A stretch of 64,000 nucleotides of DNA from Mesorhizobium atlanticum (GCF_003289965.1 NZ_QMBQ01000002.1:62001-126000), one strand, 5' to 3'. Shown: positions 22,583 to 31,182, numbered from the stretch's first letter. Notes: a model not told the origin generated them from the sequence alone. Numbers and translations: made by a program.

Positions 22583-24088
22583 CTAAAGCGTGGCGCCGAG
22601 ATGCCAGGGCACGAATTCGTTGTCGCCGTAGCCGAAGGCCTCGCTCTTGGTCTTGCGGCCGGACGCCGTCTCGATGATCAGCTCGAAGATCTCGCGGCCC
22701 ATGCCGGCGATGGTCTTCTCACCCGAGGCGATGACGCCGCAATTGACGTCCATGTCCTCCTCCATCTGGTGGTACATGGTCGAGTTGGTGGCGACCTTGA
22801 TCGACGGCGTCGGCCGGCAGCCGAAGCAGGAGCCGCGGCCGGTGGTGAAGACGATGACATTGGCGCCGCCCGCCACCTGGCCGGTGGCCGAGACCGGGTC
22901 GTAGCCGGGCGTGTCCATGAACACGAGGCCGTGGCCCGAAACCTTCTCGGCATAGCCGAAGACGCCGTTGAGCGGGGTCTGGCCGCCCTTGGCGACCGCA
23001 CCCAGAGATTTTTCCAGGATCGTGGTCAGGCCGCCGCGCTTGTTGCCGGGCGAGGGGTTGTTGTCGATCGAGGCGCCGTGCTTGGCGGTATGCTCCTCCC
23101 ACCACTTCACAAAGCCGTCGAGCTTGGCGGCGATCTCGGGCGATGCGGCGCGATAGGCGAGCAGGTGCTCGGCGCCGTAGATCTCGGTCGTCTCCGACAG
23201 GATGCCGATGCCGCCGACGCCGGCCAGGATGTCGACAGCGGCGCCCAGCGCCGGGTTGGCGGTGATGCCCGACATGCCGTCCGAGCCGCCGCATTGCAGG
23301 CCGACGACGATCTCGCTGACCGGGATGGGCTCGCGCTTGAGGTGGCCGACTTCCTCGGCGATCTCGGTGAGCACGCCCATCGCCTTCTCGACCGATTTGC
23401 GCGAGCCGCCGGCCTCCTGGATGTTGAAATGGCGTTTTCCGGCCGCCACGCCCTTCTGGCCGTAAAGGGTGAGCTGGTTGACCTCGCAGCCGAGCCCCAC
23501 CATCATCACGCCGCCGAAATTCGGATGGCGAGCATAGCCCGCAAGCGTGCGGTGCAGAACCATCATGCCGTCGCCGGTGCCGCTCATGCCGCAGCCCTGG
23601 CCATGCACGATCGGCACGAAGCCGTCGATGCCGGGATATTTCGGCAGAATCGTGCGGTTGGCCTCGTCGGCAATGGCGTGGCAGACGGTGGCCGAACAAT
23701 TGACGCTGGCGATGATGCCGACGAAGTTGCGCGTGCCGGCGCGCCCGTCGGCGCGGCGGTAGCCCATGAAGGTGCGCTTGCGGTCGGCTTCGGTTGCGTG
23801 CTCGGCCTCGCTCGGCGGCACCACCGGCAAGCGACCGCTCTCGAAGACCAGATTGTGCGAATGGACGTGCTCGCCGGGCGCGATATCCTGCGTGGCGCGG
23901 CCGATCGCCTGCGCGTATTTCACCACCGCTTCACCCGCCGCGATCGGCCTGATGGCAACCTTGTGGCCAGGCTCGATCACCGCGATCGCGGTGGCGCCGC
24001 CCGGCAGCGCCGTGCCGATCTCGATGCGGCCATTGGCGACCGCGACATTGTCGGCGGGGGAAAGAAGAATGGTGTTTGCGGGGTTCAC
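22583..24088 (-). CDS. UxaA-family altronate/galactarate-type dehydratase
   Basis: About 501 residues with the full two-domain build of altronate dehydratase. An N-terminal SAF-like domain (ILLSPADNVAV through GEHVHSHNL) is joined to the large UxaA catalytic domain (GRAGTRNFVGIIASVNCSATV, GLQCGGSDGMSGITANPALG, GRGSCFGCRPTPSIKVATN). These iron-dependent enzymes dehydrate aldonates or aldarates to 2-keto-3-deoxy acids. The GTG at 24088 is chosen because it gives the family-typical N-terminus and AGGA lies upstream. An ATG at 24133 adds 15 residues but overlaps the consensus promoter of the divergent regulator. It probably processes the sugar imported by the downstream transporter. Confidence 0.88.
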   Translation of the reverse strand: MNPANTILLSPADNVAVANGRIEIGTALPGGATAIAVIEPGHKVAIRPIAAGEAVVKYAQAIGRATQDIAPGEHVHSHNLVFESGRLPVVPPSEAEHATEADRKRTFMGYRRADGRAGTRNFVGIIASVNCSATVCHAIADEANRTILPKYPGIDGFVPIVHGQGCGMSGTGDGMMVLHRTLAGYARHPNFGGVMMVGLGCEVNQLTLYGQKGVAAGKRHFNIQEAGGSRKSVEKAMGVLTEIAEEVGHLKREPIPVSEIVVGLQCGGSDGMSGITANPALGAAVDILAGVGGIGILSETTEIYGAEHLLAYRAASPEIAAKLDGFVKWWEEHTAKHGASIDNNPSPGNKRGGLTTILEKSLGAVAKGGQTPLNGVFGYAEKVSGHGLVFMDTPGYDPVSATGQVAGGANVIVFTTGRGSCFGCRPTPSIKVATNSTMYHQMEEDMDVNCGVIASGEKTIAGMGREIFELIIETASGRKTKSEAFGYGDNEFVPWHLGATL

Positions 24089-24126
24089 GAGCGGCTGTCC
24101 TGGGTCATCCTGGGAATGCGGGCGGA

Positions 24127-24196
24127 TTGACATGCGCCCGTTTGGGGGTAATGTCTTTTATCGTGAAAAAACATTTTTGCGTCAATTGTTTTTTCA
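24127..24196 (+). promoter_or_regulatory. Promoter of the FCD regulator with a TGAAAAAACA dyad
   Basis: TTGACA (24127-24132), 16 bp, then TAATGT (24149-24154) is a near-consensus sigma-70 promoter. Just downstream, perfect 10-bp arms TGAAAAAACA (24164-24173) and TGTTTTTTCA (24187-24196) flank 13 bp. It lies in the divergent space between the dehydratase and regulator genes and is a good candidate for the regulator's own operator. Confidence 0.6.
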
Positions 24197-24346
24197 TCAG
24201 CGGCGGCCGGCGCCCCTTTGTTCGATGCGCGACCGCCCGTTTGGCAAGCCGGCGAAAAACGATTCCGCTTTTCGAGGCCGTGCGCTAGGAGACACCGATC
24301 ATATCGCGCTTCCGGCCGTCCGCCGCAAGCGTTGGGGGATACAGGC

Positions 24347-25282
24347 ATGTCGAAGAGCAACAACGTCTACAAGGACGCGTTCAACCGCTGCCTGCGGCTG
24401 CTCGACGAGACCCAAAGCCTGCCGTCGGAGCCGGAACTGGGCACGCTGCTCGGTGTCAGCCGCACCACGGTGCGCAGCATCCTTTCACGCATGGAAGAGA
24501 CCGGGCTGATCGCCTGGAACAAGCGCAACAAGACAGTGCTCAGGGCACCGCGCCCGGAGGATTTCTTCCCCGAGGAAGAGACGGACTCGCTGGCCGAGAT
24601 CATCGAGCGCTCCTTCATGCGCAGGCTGCTTGCTAGCGGCGCCGAGGCCGGCATGCAGATCAACGAGCTGGAGCTGGCGCGCGAGATCGGGGTGGGCACC
24701 ACCAGCGTGCGCGAATTCCTGATCCGCTTCTCGCGCTTCGGGCTGATCGAGAAGCGCCGCAACAGCCACTGGGTGCTGAAGGGTTTCACGCGCGCCTTCG
24801 CGCTGGAACTGACCGAGATCCGCGAGATGTTCGAGCTGCGCTCGGCGGCGGCCTTCGCCGCGCTGCCGCACGACAGCGCGGTGTGGGCCGATCTCGACCG
24901 GCTGGAGGTCGAACATCGCCAGCTCGCCAGCGACATCGCCACGCGCTTCAACGAGTTCTCCGAGCTAGACGAGCGTTTCCACCGGCTGATCCACCGCGCC
25001 TCGCACAACCGTTTCATCGTCGACTTCTATGACGTGATCGCGATGATCTTTCATTACCATTATCAGTGGAACAAGGCCGAGGAGCGCCAGCGCAACGAAG
25101 TCGCGATCCAGGAGCATCTCGCCTATATCGCGGCGCTGAAGTCGCGCGATCCGGCCAAGGTGGACGCCGCCTGCCGCAAGCACCTGAAGTCGGCGCGCCA
25201 GACGCTGCTGAGCTCGATTCCCGAAGGACGCCAGGCACAGCCCGCCGACGGCAGGTTATCGGGCACATTCGCGCGGGCATGA
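24347..25282 (+). CDS. GntR-family regulator with two apparent winged helices and an FCD domain
   Basis: A 311-residue DNA-binding protein. A GntR-like helix-turn-helix lies at about 8-65 (LPSEPELGTLLGVSRTTVRS). A second helix-turn-helix-like segment follows at about 85-147 (ELELAREIGVGTTSVREFL, then GLIEKRRNSHWVL). The C-terminal FCD all-helical sensor (about 150-290) has likely metal ligands D208, H212, H257 and H279. Ordinary FadR/FCD proteins are about 220-250 residues with one winged helix, so the extra N-terminal unit is unusual. GGGGGA upstream supports the ATG at 24347. It is divergent from the UxaA-type gene and probably senses a sugar-acid intermediate. Confidence 0.85.
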   Translation: MSKSNNVYKDAFNRCLRLLDETQSLPSEPELGTLLGVSRTTVRSILSRMEETGLIAWNKRNKTVLRAPRPEDFFPEEETDSLAEIIERSFMRRLLASGAEAGMQINELELAREIGVGTTSVREFLIRFSRFGLIEKRRNSHWVLKGFTRAFALELTEIREMFELRSAAAFAALPHDSAVWADLDRLEVEHRQLASDIATRFNEFSELDERFHRLIHRASHNRFIVDFYDVIAMIFHYHYQWNKAEERQRNEVAIQEHLAYIAALKSRDPAKVDAACRKHLKSARQTLLSSIPEGRQAQPADGRLSGTFARA

Positions 25283-25379
25283 ACGGGTATCGCGCTGCGT
25301 TGCCGCAGCACGGTTTTGCCGATTTTCCCGCCTTATCGTCCGTGTTACGGTCGATCGAATTTCCGGGAGAGGCTTTCCG

Positions 25380-25754
25380 TTGCATATCCGGCTGAGACGA
25401 TCGAGCATGCCGGCCGCGTTCGTCGCGGCGCTGCTCCTGTTGCTTCAGTCCACGCTCGGCGCTTTCGCCTTTGGCGCGCCTTCGCAGCTCGATGCCTTCG
25501 GCAACGTCATCTGCACGCATGAAGGGGCCGTAAAACTCCCCGGCGGCGATCCGCACCAGCAGCATATGCCGGCCTGCTGCTCGCTCGGCTGCAGCATGGT
25601 TTCGCCGGCGCATCTGCCGCCGCCGGACGCAGGCGCGCTGGCAGGAACCCGGCTTTTCGAGGCGGTCGCCTTCCAGCTTCCGGCCTTCCGGCACCAGGAT
25701 TTCACCCGCGACCGTTCTCCGGCCAATCCGCGCGCGCCACCGGCAATGGTCTGA
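25380..25754 (+). CDS. DUF2946-like secreted Cys/His/Met protein (copper cluster)
   Basis: A 124-residue protein with an N-terminal export signal (hydrophobic core about 11-30). A Cys- and His-rich stretch follows, with ICTHEGA at about 43 and HQQHMPACCSLGCSM at about 59-73, typical of DUF2946 proteins found beside copper genes. It appears to start with TTG at 25380, preceded by GGGAGAGG at good spacing; an ATG at 25407 would remove nine residues and the basic part of the signal. It is followed by a PCu(A)C chaperone and CopC-CopD genes. A role in periplasmic copper binding or delivery is inferred. Confidence 0.72.
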   Translation: MHIRLRRSSMPAAFVAALLLLLQSTLGAFAFGAPSQLDAFGNVICTHEGAVKLPGGDPHQQHMPACCSLGCSMVSPAHLPPPDAGALAGTRLFEAVAFQLPAFRHQDFTRDRSPANPRAPPAMV

Positions 25755-25797
25755 TCCGCGGAACCCTCCGCGAGCCCATTCATCCAAAGATCAGACC
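25748..25797 (+). other. Stem-loop at the end of the DUF2946 gene
   Basis: GGTCTGATC (25748-25756) pairs perfectly with GATCAGACC (25789-25797). Inside, CGCGGA (25757-25762) pairs with TCCGCG (25767-25772). The outer left arm includes the stop codon of the DUF2946-like gene. No U-run follows, so an mRNA-stability or processing element is more likely than a terminator. Confidence 0.55.
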
Positions 25798-25843
25798 GTT
25801 CGCGGCCGCAAAGCGGCGCGATCCTCGTATTCATGGAGCAACC

Positions 25844-26395
25844 ATGTCCAATCTTCTTCCCAAGGCGCAAACCTTCGTCCTTCGCGGCGCGCCGTTCCAC
25901 CTCCAGCAGCGCGTCGGCCTTGCCGTGCTCAGCCTTCTTCTTCTCCTGGCCTGCGTTCCCTCCGCCATCGCGCACGGATTCAAGGTCGGCGATCTCGAGA
26001 TCGAGCATCCCTGGTCGCGGGCGACGCCGCCCGGCGCCAAGGTGGCCGGCGGCTACTTCACCGTGGTCAACAAGGGCAGCGCGCCGGACCGGCTGCTGTC
26101 GATTTCCTCCGACATCTCCGACAAGGCCGAGCTGCATGAGATGGGCGTCAAGGACGGCGTCATGACCATGCGGCCGGTCGAGGGTGGGCTGGAGATCCCG
26201 GCCGGCGGCAAGGTGGCGCTGAAGCCGGGCGCCTACCACCTGATGTTCACCGGCCTGAAGCGGCAGCCGAAGCAGGGCGAGAAATTCCCCGCGACGCTGA
26301 CCTTCGAGAAGGCCGGCAGCGTCAAGGTCGAGTTTGCCGTCGAAGGCATGGGCGAGACGGGCAGCGGCGATATGGACATGGACCACGCCGAGTAA
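25844..26395 (+). CDS. Periplasmic copper chaperone PCu(A)C
   Basis: A 183-residue secreted copper(I)-binding chaperone of the PCu(A)C type, which helps assemble the CuA/CuB sites of cytochrome oxidase. A long N-terminal signal (hydrophobic core about 25-42, ending AIAHG) precedes the cupredoxin-like domain. The copper motif is visible as ELHEMGVKDGVMTMRPV with the distal GAYHLMF, giving His and Met ligands. An extra Met/His tail ends MDMDHAE. GGAG lies 5 nt before the ATG. It is the middle gene of a three-gene copper cluster. Confidence 0.92.
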   Translation: MSNLLPKAQTFVLRGAPFHLQQRVGLAVLSLLLLLACVPSAIAHGFKVGDLEIEHPWSRATPPGAKVAGGYFTVVNKGSAPDRLLSISSDISDKAELHEMGVKDGVMTMRPVEGGLEIPAGGKVALKPGAYHLMFTGLKRQPKQGEKFPATLTFEKAGSVKVEFAVEGMGETGSGDMDMDHAE

Positions 26396-26465
26396 TCCGG
26401 GCATCGTTGAAGACATAAACCGGGCGTTGGCGCTCGCCGCGTCATCGCTCCCTCGAAATGATAGG

Positions 26466-28106
26466 ATGAGCCTAATTCTCCTGCGGTCTACTGCTTCCCG
26501 GGATAGCTCCCGCACCAGGTTGCTTACTGGCTGCCTGGTCGGGATTTTGGTGCTGATCGCCGTACTGATCCTGCCTGGCCGCGCCTTCGCGCATGCGGCG
26601 CTGGTCGCGACCGACCCGGCCGACGGCGCCGTTCTGACGCAAAGCCCGGCGCAGTTTTCGCTGACCTTCAGCGAACCCGTCTCGCCGCTGGTCCTGACCC
26701 TTGTGCGGCCCGATGGCTCGCGGCTTGCGCTGACATCCTTCCGCCTCAACGACCAGACGGTTGAGATCGACAATCCCGAAACGCTCAAATCCGGCACGCA
26801 TGTGCTGAGTTGGCGGGTGGTGTCCGCCGACGGCCATCCGGTCGGTGGTTCGGCGCTGTTTTCGATCGGTGCGCCAAGCGCCGCGCCGACGGCGGGCGAA
26901 GCCGTGGACTGGACGCTGCGCGCGGCGATCTGGGCCGCCAGGCTGTTTTTCTATGCCGGCCTCTTCCTCGGCGTCGGCGGCGCGTTCGCGCTCGCCTGGC
27001 TGGCCGGGGACGGGCGCCGCGGGCAGTGCTTTGTCGCGGCGGCGCTGCTTTTGGGTCTCGTCGCAGCGCCCGTGTCGCTCGGCCTGCAGGGGCTGGATGG
27101 GCTGGGCGCCACTCTCGCCTGGTTTCCATCGCCAACCGTCTGGAAGACGGCGGTTGAGACGAGCTTCGTCTGGACGGTGCTGATCGGCCTGATCGCGCTT
27201 GGTGTCGCTCTGCTGTCGCTTGCTGGGCCGGCAGGTCTTCGCAAGCTGTCGGCAAGTGGGGCGCTGCTTGGTGTGGGCGCAGCCCTTGCCGTCAGCGGCC
27301 ACGCCAGCGCCGCCGAACCGCAATGGCTGACGCGGCCGCTGGTGTTCCTGCATGGCACGGCAATCGCCTTCTGGGCCGGTTCGCTGGCGCCGCTCGGCTT
27401 GGCATTGCGGCGAGAGCCGGCGGAAGCAAAAGCCTTTCTGCGCCGCTTCTCCCGCGCGATCCTGCCGGTCGTCATCGTGCTTGCCGCGAGCGGTCTCGTG
27501 CTGGCGATCATCCAGGTGCAGGAGCCGGCGGCGCTGATCAACACGTCCTATGGCCGGCTGCTGCTGTTGAAGCTGGCGCTGCTGCTTTTCCTGTTCACGC
27601 TTGCCGCGGTCAATCGCTGGACGCTGACGGCGCCAGCTCAGGCGGGCGACACGGAGGTGCAGCGACGGCTGGTGCGCTCGATCGGCATCGAGGTCGTCAT
27701 CGTGCTTGCCATTTTCGGCGTCGCCGCCGGCTGGCGCTTCACCCCGCCGCCACGCGCGCTGGCGATCGCCGCGGCACAGCCGGTGTCGATCCATATCCAC
27801 ACGCTGGAAGCGATGGCCGATCTCAGCATAACGCCCGGACATGCCGGCGAGGTCGCCGCATCGATGGTGATCATGACCGGCGATTTCGGACCGCTTGACG
27901 CCAAACAGGTGACGCTGGTGCTGTCGAAGCCGGATTCCGGCATCGAGCCGATCAAGCGGCCGGCGAGGAAACCCGGCGACGGCACCTGGCGCGTCGACAA
28001 TCTCGTCATTCCGCTGCCTGGCCGATGGAACGCCCGGCTCGACATCCTCGTTTCCGACTTCGAGATGGTAAAGATCGAAGCTCCCCTGGATATCAGGGCG
28101 CAATAA
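26466..28106 (+). CDS. CopC-CopD fusion copper transport protein (YcnJ-like)
   Basis: A 546-residue membrane protein. After a signal sequence, a periplasmic CopC domain starts at AHAALVATDPADG (N-terminal copper-binding His) and contains ISWRVVSADGHPVGG-like sequence with the second copper His (about 40-140). A CopD membrane domain of about eight helices follows (about 160-430). A C-terminal soluble beta domain (about 440-546) resembles YtkA/FixH-like modules. The arrangement is typical of YcnJ-like copper importers. The ATG at 26466 is chosen because upstream residues are not signal-like; the ribosome-binding site is weak. It follows the chaperone gene after 70 bp. Confidence 0.88.
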   Translation: MSLILLRSTASRDSSRTRLLTGCLVGILVLIAVLILPGRAFAHAALVATDPADGAVLTQSPAQFSLTFSEPVSPLVLTLVRPDGSRLALTSFRLNDQTVEIDNPETLKSGTHVLSWRVVSADGHPVGGSALFSIGAPSAAPTAGEAVDWTLRAAIWAARLFFYAGLFLGVGGAFALAWLAGDGRRGQCFVAAALLLGLVAAPVSLGLQGLDGLGATLAWFPSPTVWKTAVETSFVWTVLIGLIALGVALLSLAGPAGLRKLSASGALLGVGAALAVSGHASAAEPQWLTRPLVFLHGTAIAFWAGSLAPLGLALRREPAEAKAFLRRFSRAILPVVIVLAASGLVLAIIQVQEPAALINTSYGRLLLLKLALLLFLFTLAAVNRWTLTAPAQAGDTEVQRRLVRSIGIEVVIVLAIFGVAAGWRFTPPPRALAIAAAQPVSIHIHTLEAMADLSITPGHAGEVAASMVIMTGDFGPLDAKQVTLVLSKPDSGIEPIKRPARKPGDGTWRVDNLVIPLPGRWNARLDILVSDFEMVKIEAPLDIRAQ

Positions 28107-28243
28107 CCGACCCGCCGATACAATTCGGCGAGGCGGTTGGTCGGCGAGGCGGTTGACGCCGCCGCCAAGGCCCGTCATTCATCTGGAAAAGGCGTTCTCC
28201 GGGACGCAGCCTCCAACAAGCATGCGAAAACAGGGAAGAAACG

Positions 28244-29671
28244 ATGGAAAAAGCCGAAATCGGCCTGATCGGCCTTGGCACGATGGGCTCCAACCTGGCC
28301 CTCAATATCGCCGAGCACGGGCACCGCATCGCCGTCTTCAACCGCACGCCGGCACGCACCGACGCCTTCGTCGAGAGCGCCGGTCCGCTGAAGGACATGG
28401 TCGTTCCCTGCTATAGCCTGGAGGAGCTTGCCGCGGCGATCCGGCCGCCGCGGCCGATCATCATCATGGTGCTGGCCGGAAAGCCGGTCGACGAACAGAT
28501 CGCGGCACTGCGCGGCGTGCTGTCGGCCAACGATATTGTCATCGATGCCGGCAATGCCAATTTCCGCGACACGATGCGCCGCTTCTCGGAGCTGTCCGGC
28601 TCGGGCCTGACCTTTATCGGCATGGGCGTTTCGGGCGGCGAGGAAGGCGCGCGCCACGGTCCGTCGATCATGGTCGGCGGCACGGAGGAGTCGTGGAAAC
28701 GCGTCGAGAAGGTGCTGACGGCGATCTCCGCCAAGTTCAAGGACGAGCCTTGCGCGGCCTGGCTCGGGCATGACGGCGCCGGTCATTTCGTCAAGACGAT
28801 CCACAACGGCATCGAATATGCCGACATGCAGATGATCGCCGAGATCTACGGCATCCTGCGCGACGGGCTCGGCATGGCGCCCAAGGAGATCGGCAAGGTC
28901 TTCGAGGAATGGAACAAGGGCCGCCTCAACTCCTACCTGATCGAGATCACCGCCAAGGTGCTGGCTGCCGACGATCCCAAGACCGGCAAGCCGGTGGTCG
29001 ACATCATTCTCGACCGCGCCGGACAGAAGGGCACCGGCAAATGGTCGGTGATCGAGGCGCAGCAGCTCGGCATTCCGGCAACGGCCATCGAGGCGGCGGT
29101 CGCGGCGCGCGTACTGTCCTCGATCAAGGACGAGCGGCAGGCGGCCGAAAAGGCCTATGGCAGTATCGGCGTCGAAAAGATCTCCGGCGACAAGGCCGCG
29201 CTGCTCAAGGATCTCGAACTGGCGCTGTTCGCCGGCAAGATCGCGGCTTACGCGCAGGGGTTTGCGGTGATGAGCGGCGCGTCGAAGGAGTTCAACTGGA
29301 ACCTGCCGATGCCGACCATCGCCAAGATCTGGCGCGCCGGCTGCATCATCCGCTCGCAGATGCTGGACACGATGGCCGAGGCCTTCGGTTCGGGCAGCGC
29401 TTCCACCAACCTCCTGATGGCGCCGGCCTTCATCGCCATGATGAAGGAGGCACATCCCTCGCTCCGGCGCATCGTGGCGCGGGCGTCCGAGGCCGGCTCG
29501 CCGGTGCCGGCGCTGTCCTCGGCGCTCGCCTATTTCGACAGCTACCGTCAGGGACGCGGCACGTCGAACCTGATCCAGGCGCAGCGCGATTTCTTCGGCG
29601 CGCATGGTTTCGAGCGCATTGGGGAGCAGGGGGCTTTCCACGGACCGTGGGGGAGTGGGGCCGGGCACTAA
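28244..29671 (+). CDS. gnd: 6-phosphogluconate dehydrogenase, decarboxylating
   Basis: A 475-residue enzyme converting 6-phosphogluconate and NADP+ to ribulose 5-phosphate, CO2 and NADPH in the oxidative pentose phosphate pathway. The N-terminal Rossmann motif is GLGTMGSNLALNIAEHG. GVSGGEEGARHGPS and the catalytic segment FVKTIHNGIEYADMQ (Lys and Asn) follow. The C-terminal helical tail includes RDFFGAHGFER. AGGGAAGAA precedes the ATG. Length is normal for the long (E. coli-like) form. It stands alone after the copper cluster and is followed by a palindromic repeat. Confidence 0.96.
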   Translation: MEKAEIGLIGLGTMGSNLALNIAEHGHRIAVFNRTPARTDAFVESAGPLKDMVVPCYSLEELAAAIRPPRPIIIMVLAGKPVDEQIAALRGVLSANDIVIDAGNANFRDTMRRFSELSGSGLTFIGMGVSGGEEGARHGPSIMVGGTEESWKRVEKVLTAISAKFKDEPCAAWLGHDGAGHFVKTIHNGIEYADMQMIAEIYGILRDGLGMAPKEIGKVFEEWNKGRLNSYLIEITAKVLAADDPKTGKPVVDIILDRAGQKGTGKWSVIEAQQLGIPATAIEAAVAARVLSSIKDERQAAEKAYGSIGVEKISGDKAALLKDLELALFAGKIAAYAQGFAVMSGASKEFNWNLPMPTIAKIWRAGCIIRSQMLDTMAEAFGSGSASTNLLMAPAFIAMMKEAHPSLRRIVARASEAGSPVPALSSALAYFDSYRQGRGTSNLIQAQRDFFGAHGFERIGEQGAFHGPWGSGAGH

Positions 29672-29774
29672 AGCGCGTCGCGATCTTTCAGATTCGCTCC
29701 ATGCGCTTTAGGCTTTTGATTTTGCGCATGTCTTTGCCCCGAAACCGGTTACCACTTTCGGGAGACATGCTTTA
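29671..29774. repeat. REP-like palindromic element, family B
   Basis: It starts at the gnd stop codon and contains paired words AAAGCGCG/GCGCTTT and GCATGTCTTTGCCCCGAAACC/CGGGAGACATGC. It is closely related to the composite element at 42353-42455. It separates the convergent gnd and LacI-family genes. Confidence 0.7.
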
Positions 29775-30815
29775 GCCCCGATAGGGCAGAACCTCGCTCG
29801 GCTTGCTCAGCGACTGCAGCGAACCGGGTTCTTTGCCTGCAATCCAGCCGAGCACGGCGCGGGCCAGCTCGGAGCCGGCCAGCCGGAAATCCTCGTTGAC
29901 GACGAGCAGCTCCCGCCGGAACAGGTGCAGCACCTCCGAGGACTGTTTCGACACCACGTCGACATCGCGGCCGAGCTTCAGGCCGGCATCCTCGATGCCG
30001 GCGACGACGGCGAGCGTTGCTGCGGCGGCGCTGCTGATGATGCCGTCCGGGCGGTCGTCTCGGCGCATGAGCTGGGCGGTGCGCATCCTGATCTGCTCGA
30101 TCGTATGGTCGATCGAGACGGTATTGAACGGCACCTCTGAGGCGCCGACCTCGCTCAGCGCGTCGGCAAAGCCGTTCACCGTATAGCGGAAATAGGTGAG
30201 GCCGACCGGCGGCGTCACAAGCGCCAGCCGGTTGCGGCCCTTGCCGGCGAGCGCGCGGACGGCTTCGCCGGCAAAGGCGTAATTGTCGAAATCGTGATAG
30301 GGATGCACCAGCCCCATGTCGGTGCGGCCATGCGTGGCGAAGGGAACGCCGTGCTCCAGCATGTAGCGCGCCCGCGGATCGTTGGGCTGAGTACGCGAGA
30401 TGATGACGCCGTCGGCCGAGCCCGTCTCGACCAGATAGCGCACCGGATCGAGCGGATCCTGCGAGCGCGAATAGGGCGTGACGATCAGATGGTAGGGCGT
30501 GTCGGCAATCACCTCGGTGACGCCGTAGATGATATCCGAGACGAAGCTCATCAGCTCGTGCTCGGTGTTCAGCACAAGCGAGATGACGTTGGTCTTGCCG
30601 GTCCTCAGGCGCACGCCGGCGCGGTTCGGGCGATAGCCGATCTGCTTGGCGACGAGCTGCACGCGGCGCCTGGTCTCGGCGCCGATCTCGGGTGCATCCT
30701 TCAGCGCACGCGACACCGTCGTGACACCAAGTCCGGTCATGAAGGCAAGCGTCTTCAGCGTCGGCCGCTCCTTGCCCGACGCGTCGTCGTTCTTCTTCGT
30801 TACCCGTCTATCCAT
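29772..30815 (-). CDS. LacI-family transcriptional repressor
   Basis: A 347-residue repressor. The DNA-binding headpiece lies at about 17-72 (TLKTLAFMTGLGVTTVSRALKDAPEI, then GYRPNRAGVRLRTG as hinge). A periplasmic-binding-protein-like effector domain follows. It is divergent from a CUT1 sugar ABC operon. Identical 17-bp palindromic operators in opposite orientation sit about 100 bp upstream of its own start and immediately in front of the transporter's ribosome-binding site. It most likely represses both and is relieved by the imported sugar. The sugar is not identified. Confidence 0.9.
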   Translation of the reverse strand: MDRRVTKKNDDASGKERPTLKTLAFMTGLGVTTVSRALKDAPEIGAETRRRVQLVAKQIGYRPNRAGVRLRTGKTNVISLVLNTEHELMSFVSDIIYGVTEVIADTPYHLIVTPYSRSQDPLDPVRYLVETGSADGVIISRTQPNDPRARYMLEHGVPFATHGRTDMGLVHPYHDFDNYAFAGEAVRALAGKGRNRLALVTPPVGLTYFRYTVNGFADALSEVGASEVPFNTVSIDHTIEQIRMRTAQLMRRDDRPDGIISSAAAATLAVVAGIEDAGLKLGRDVDVVSKQSSEVLHLFRRELLVVNEDFRLAGSELARAVLGWIAGKEPGSLQSLSKPSEVLPYRG

Positions 30816-30914
30816 TCGTCCCGCCCGTCAGGCGCATAGCAGCCGCAGGGGCGACCGGCAATCGTGCAGCGTTGACTTTTGCGCGACCTTCAGCCTGCGG
30901 TCGGGTCCAATATA

Positions 30915-30931
30915 CTGAAACGTTACAGATT
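30915..30931 (-). promoter_or_regulatory. LacI-type operator O1 (repressor side)
   Basis: CTGAAACGTTACAGATT is a near-palindrome around AACGTT, the usual centre of LacI-family operators. It is the exact reverse complement of the second copy at 31166-31182. It lies about 100 bp upstream of the repressor start. Confidence 0.75.
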
Positions 30932-31165
30932 GCCAATCTTCGTGATTGACTGGTGAGGCCGCCGACTCTGCCTTCCGGACATGGAGATGGGGTGAAAGTC
31001 GCTGGAATCACAAAGAAATGTCGGCCTAGACCCATTTTTGGCATGGATAGGCCGTTCGGGTTTCAATTCAGCCGCTCGAGCCGGAAGATTTTGTTCGTGC
31101 CTCGAAAAAATCTCAGGCCGCTTTGAGACAGGGGGTTGCCTAGGCGCATCATTTGCCGTATCGAA

Positions 31166-31182
31166 AATCTGTAACGTTTCAG
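31166..31182 (+). promoter_or_regulatory. LacI-type operator O2 (transport operon side)
   Basis: AATCTGTAACGTTTCAG lies 19 bp before the ATG of the binding-protein gene, directly adjacent to its ribosome-binding site. It is identical to the inverted copy at 30915-30931, with centres about 250 bp apart. This suggests a roadblock or DNA-looping mode of repression. Confidence 0.78.
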
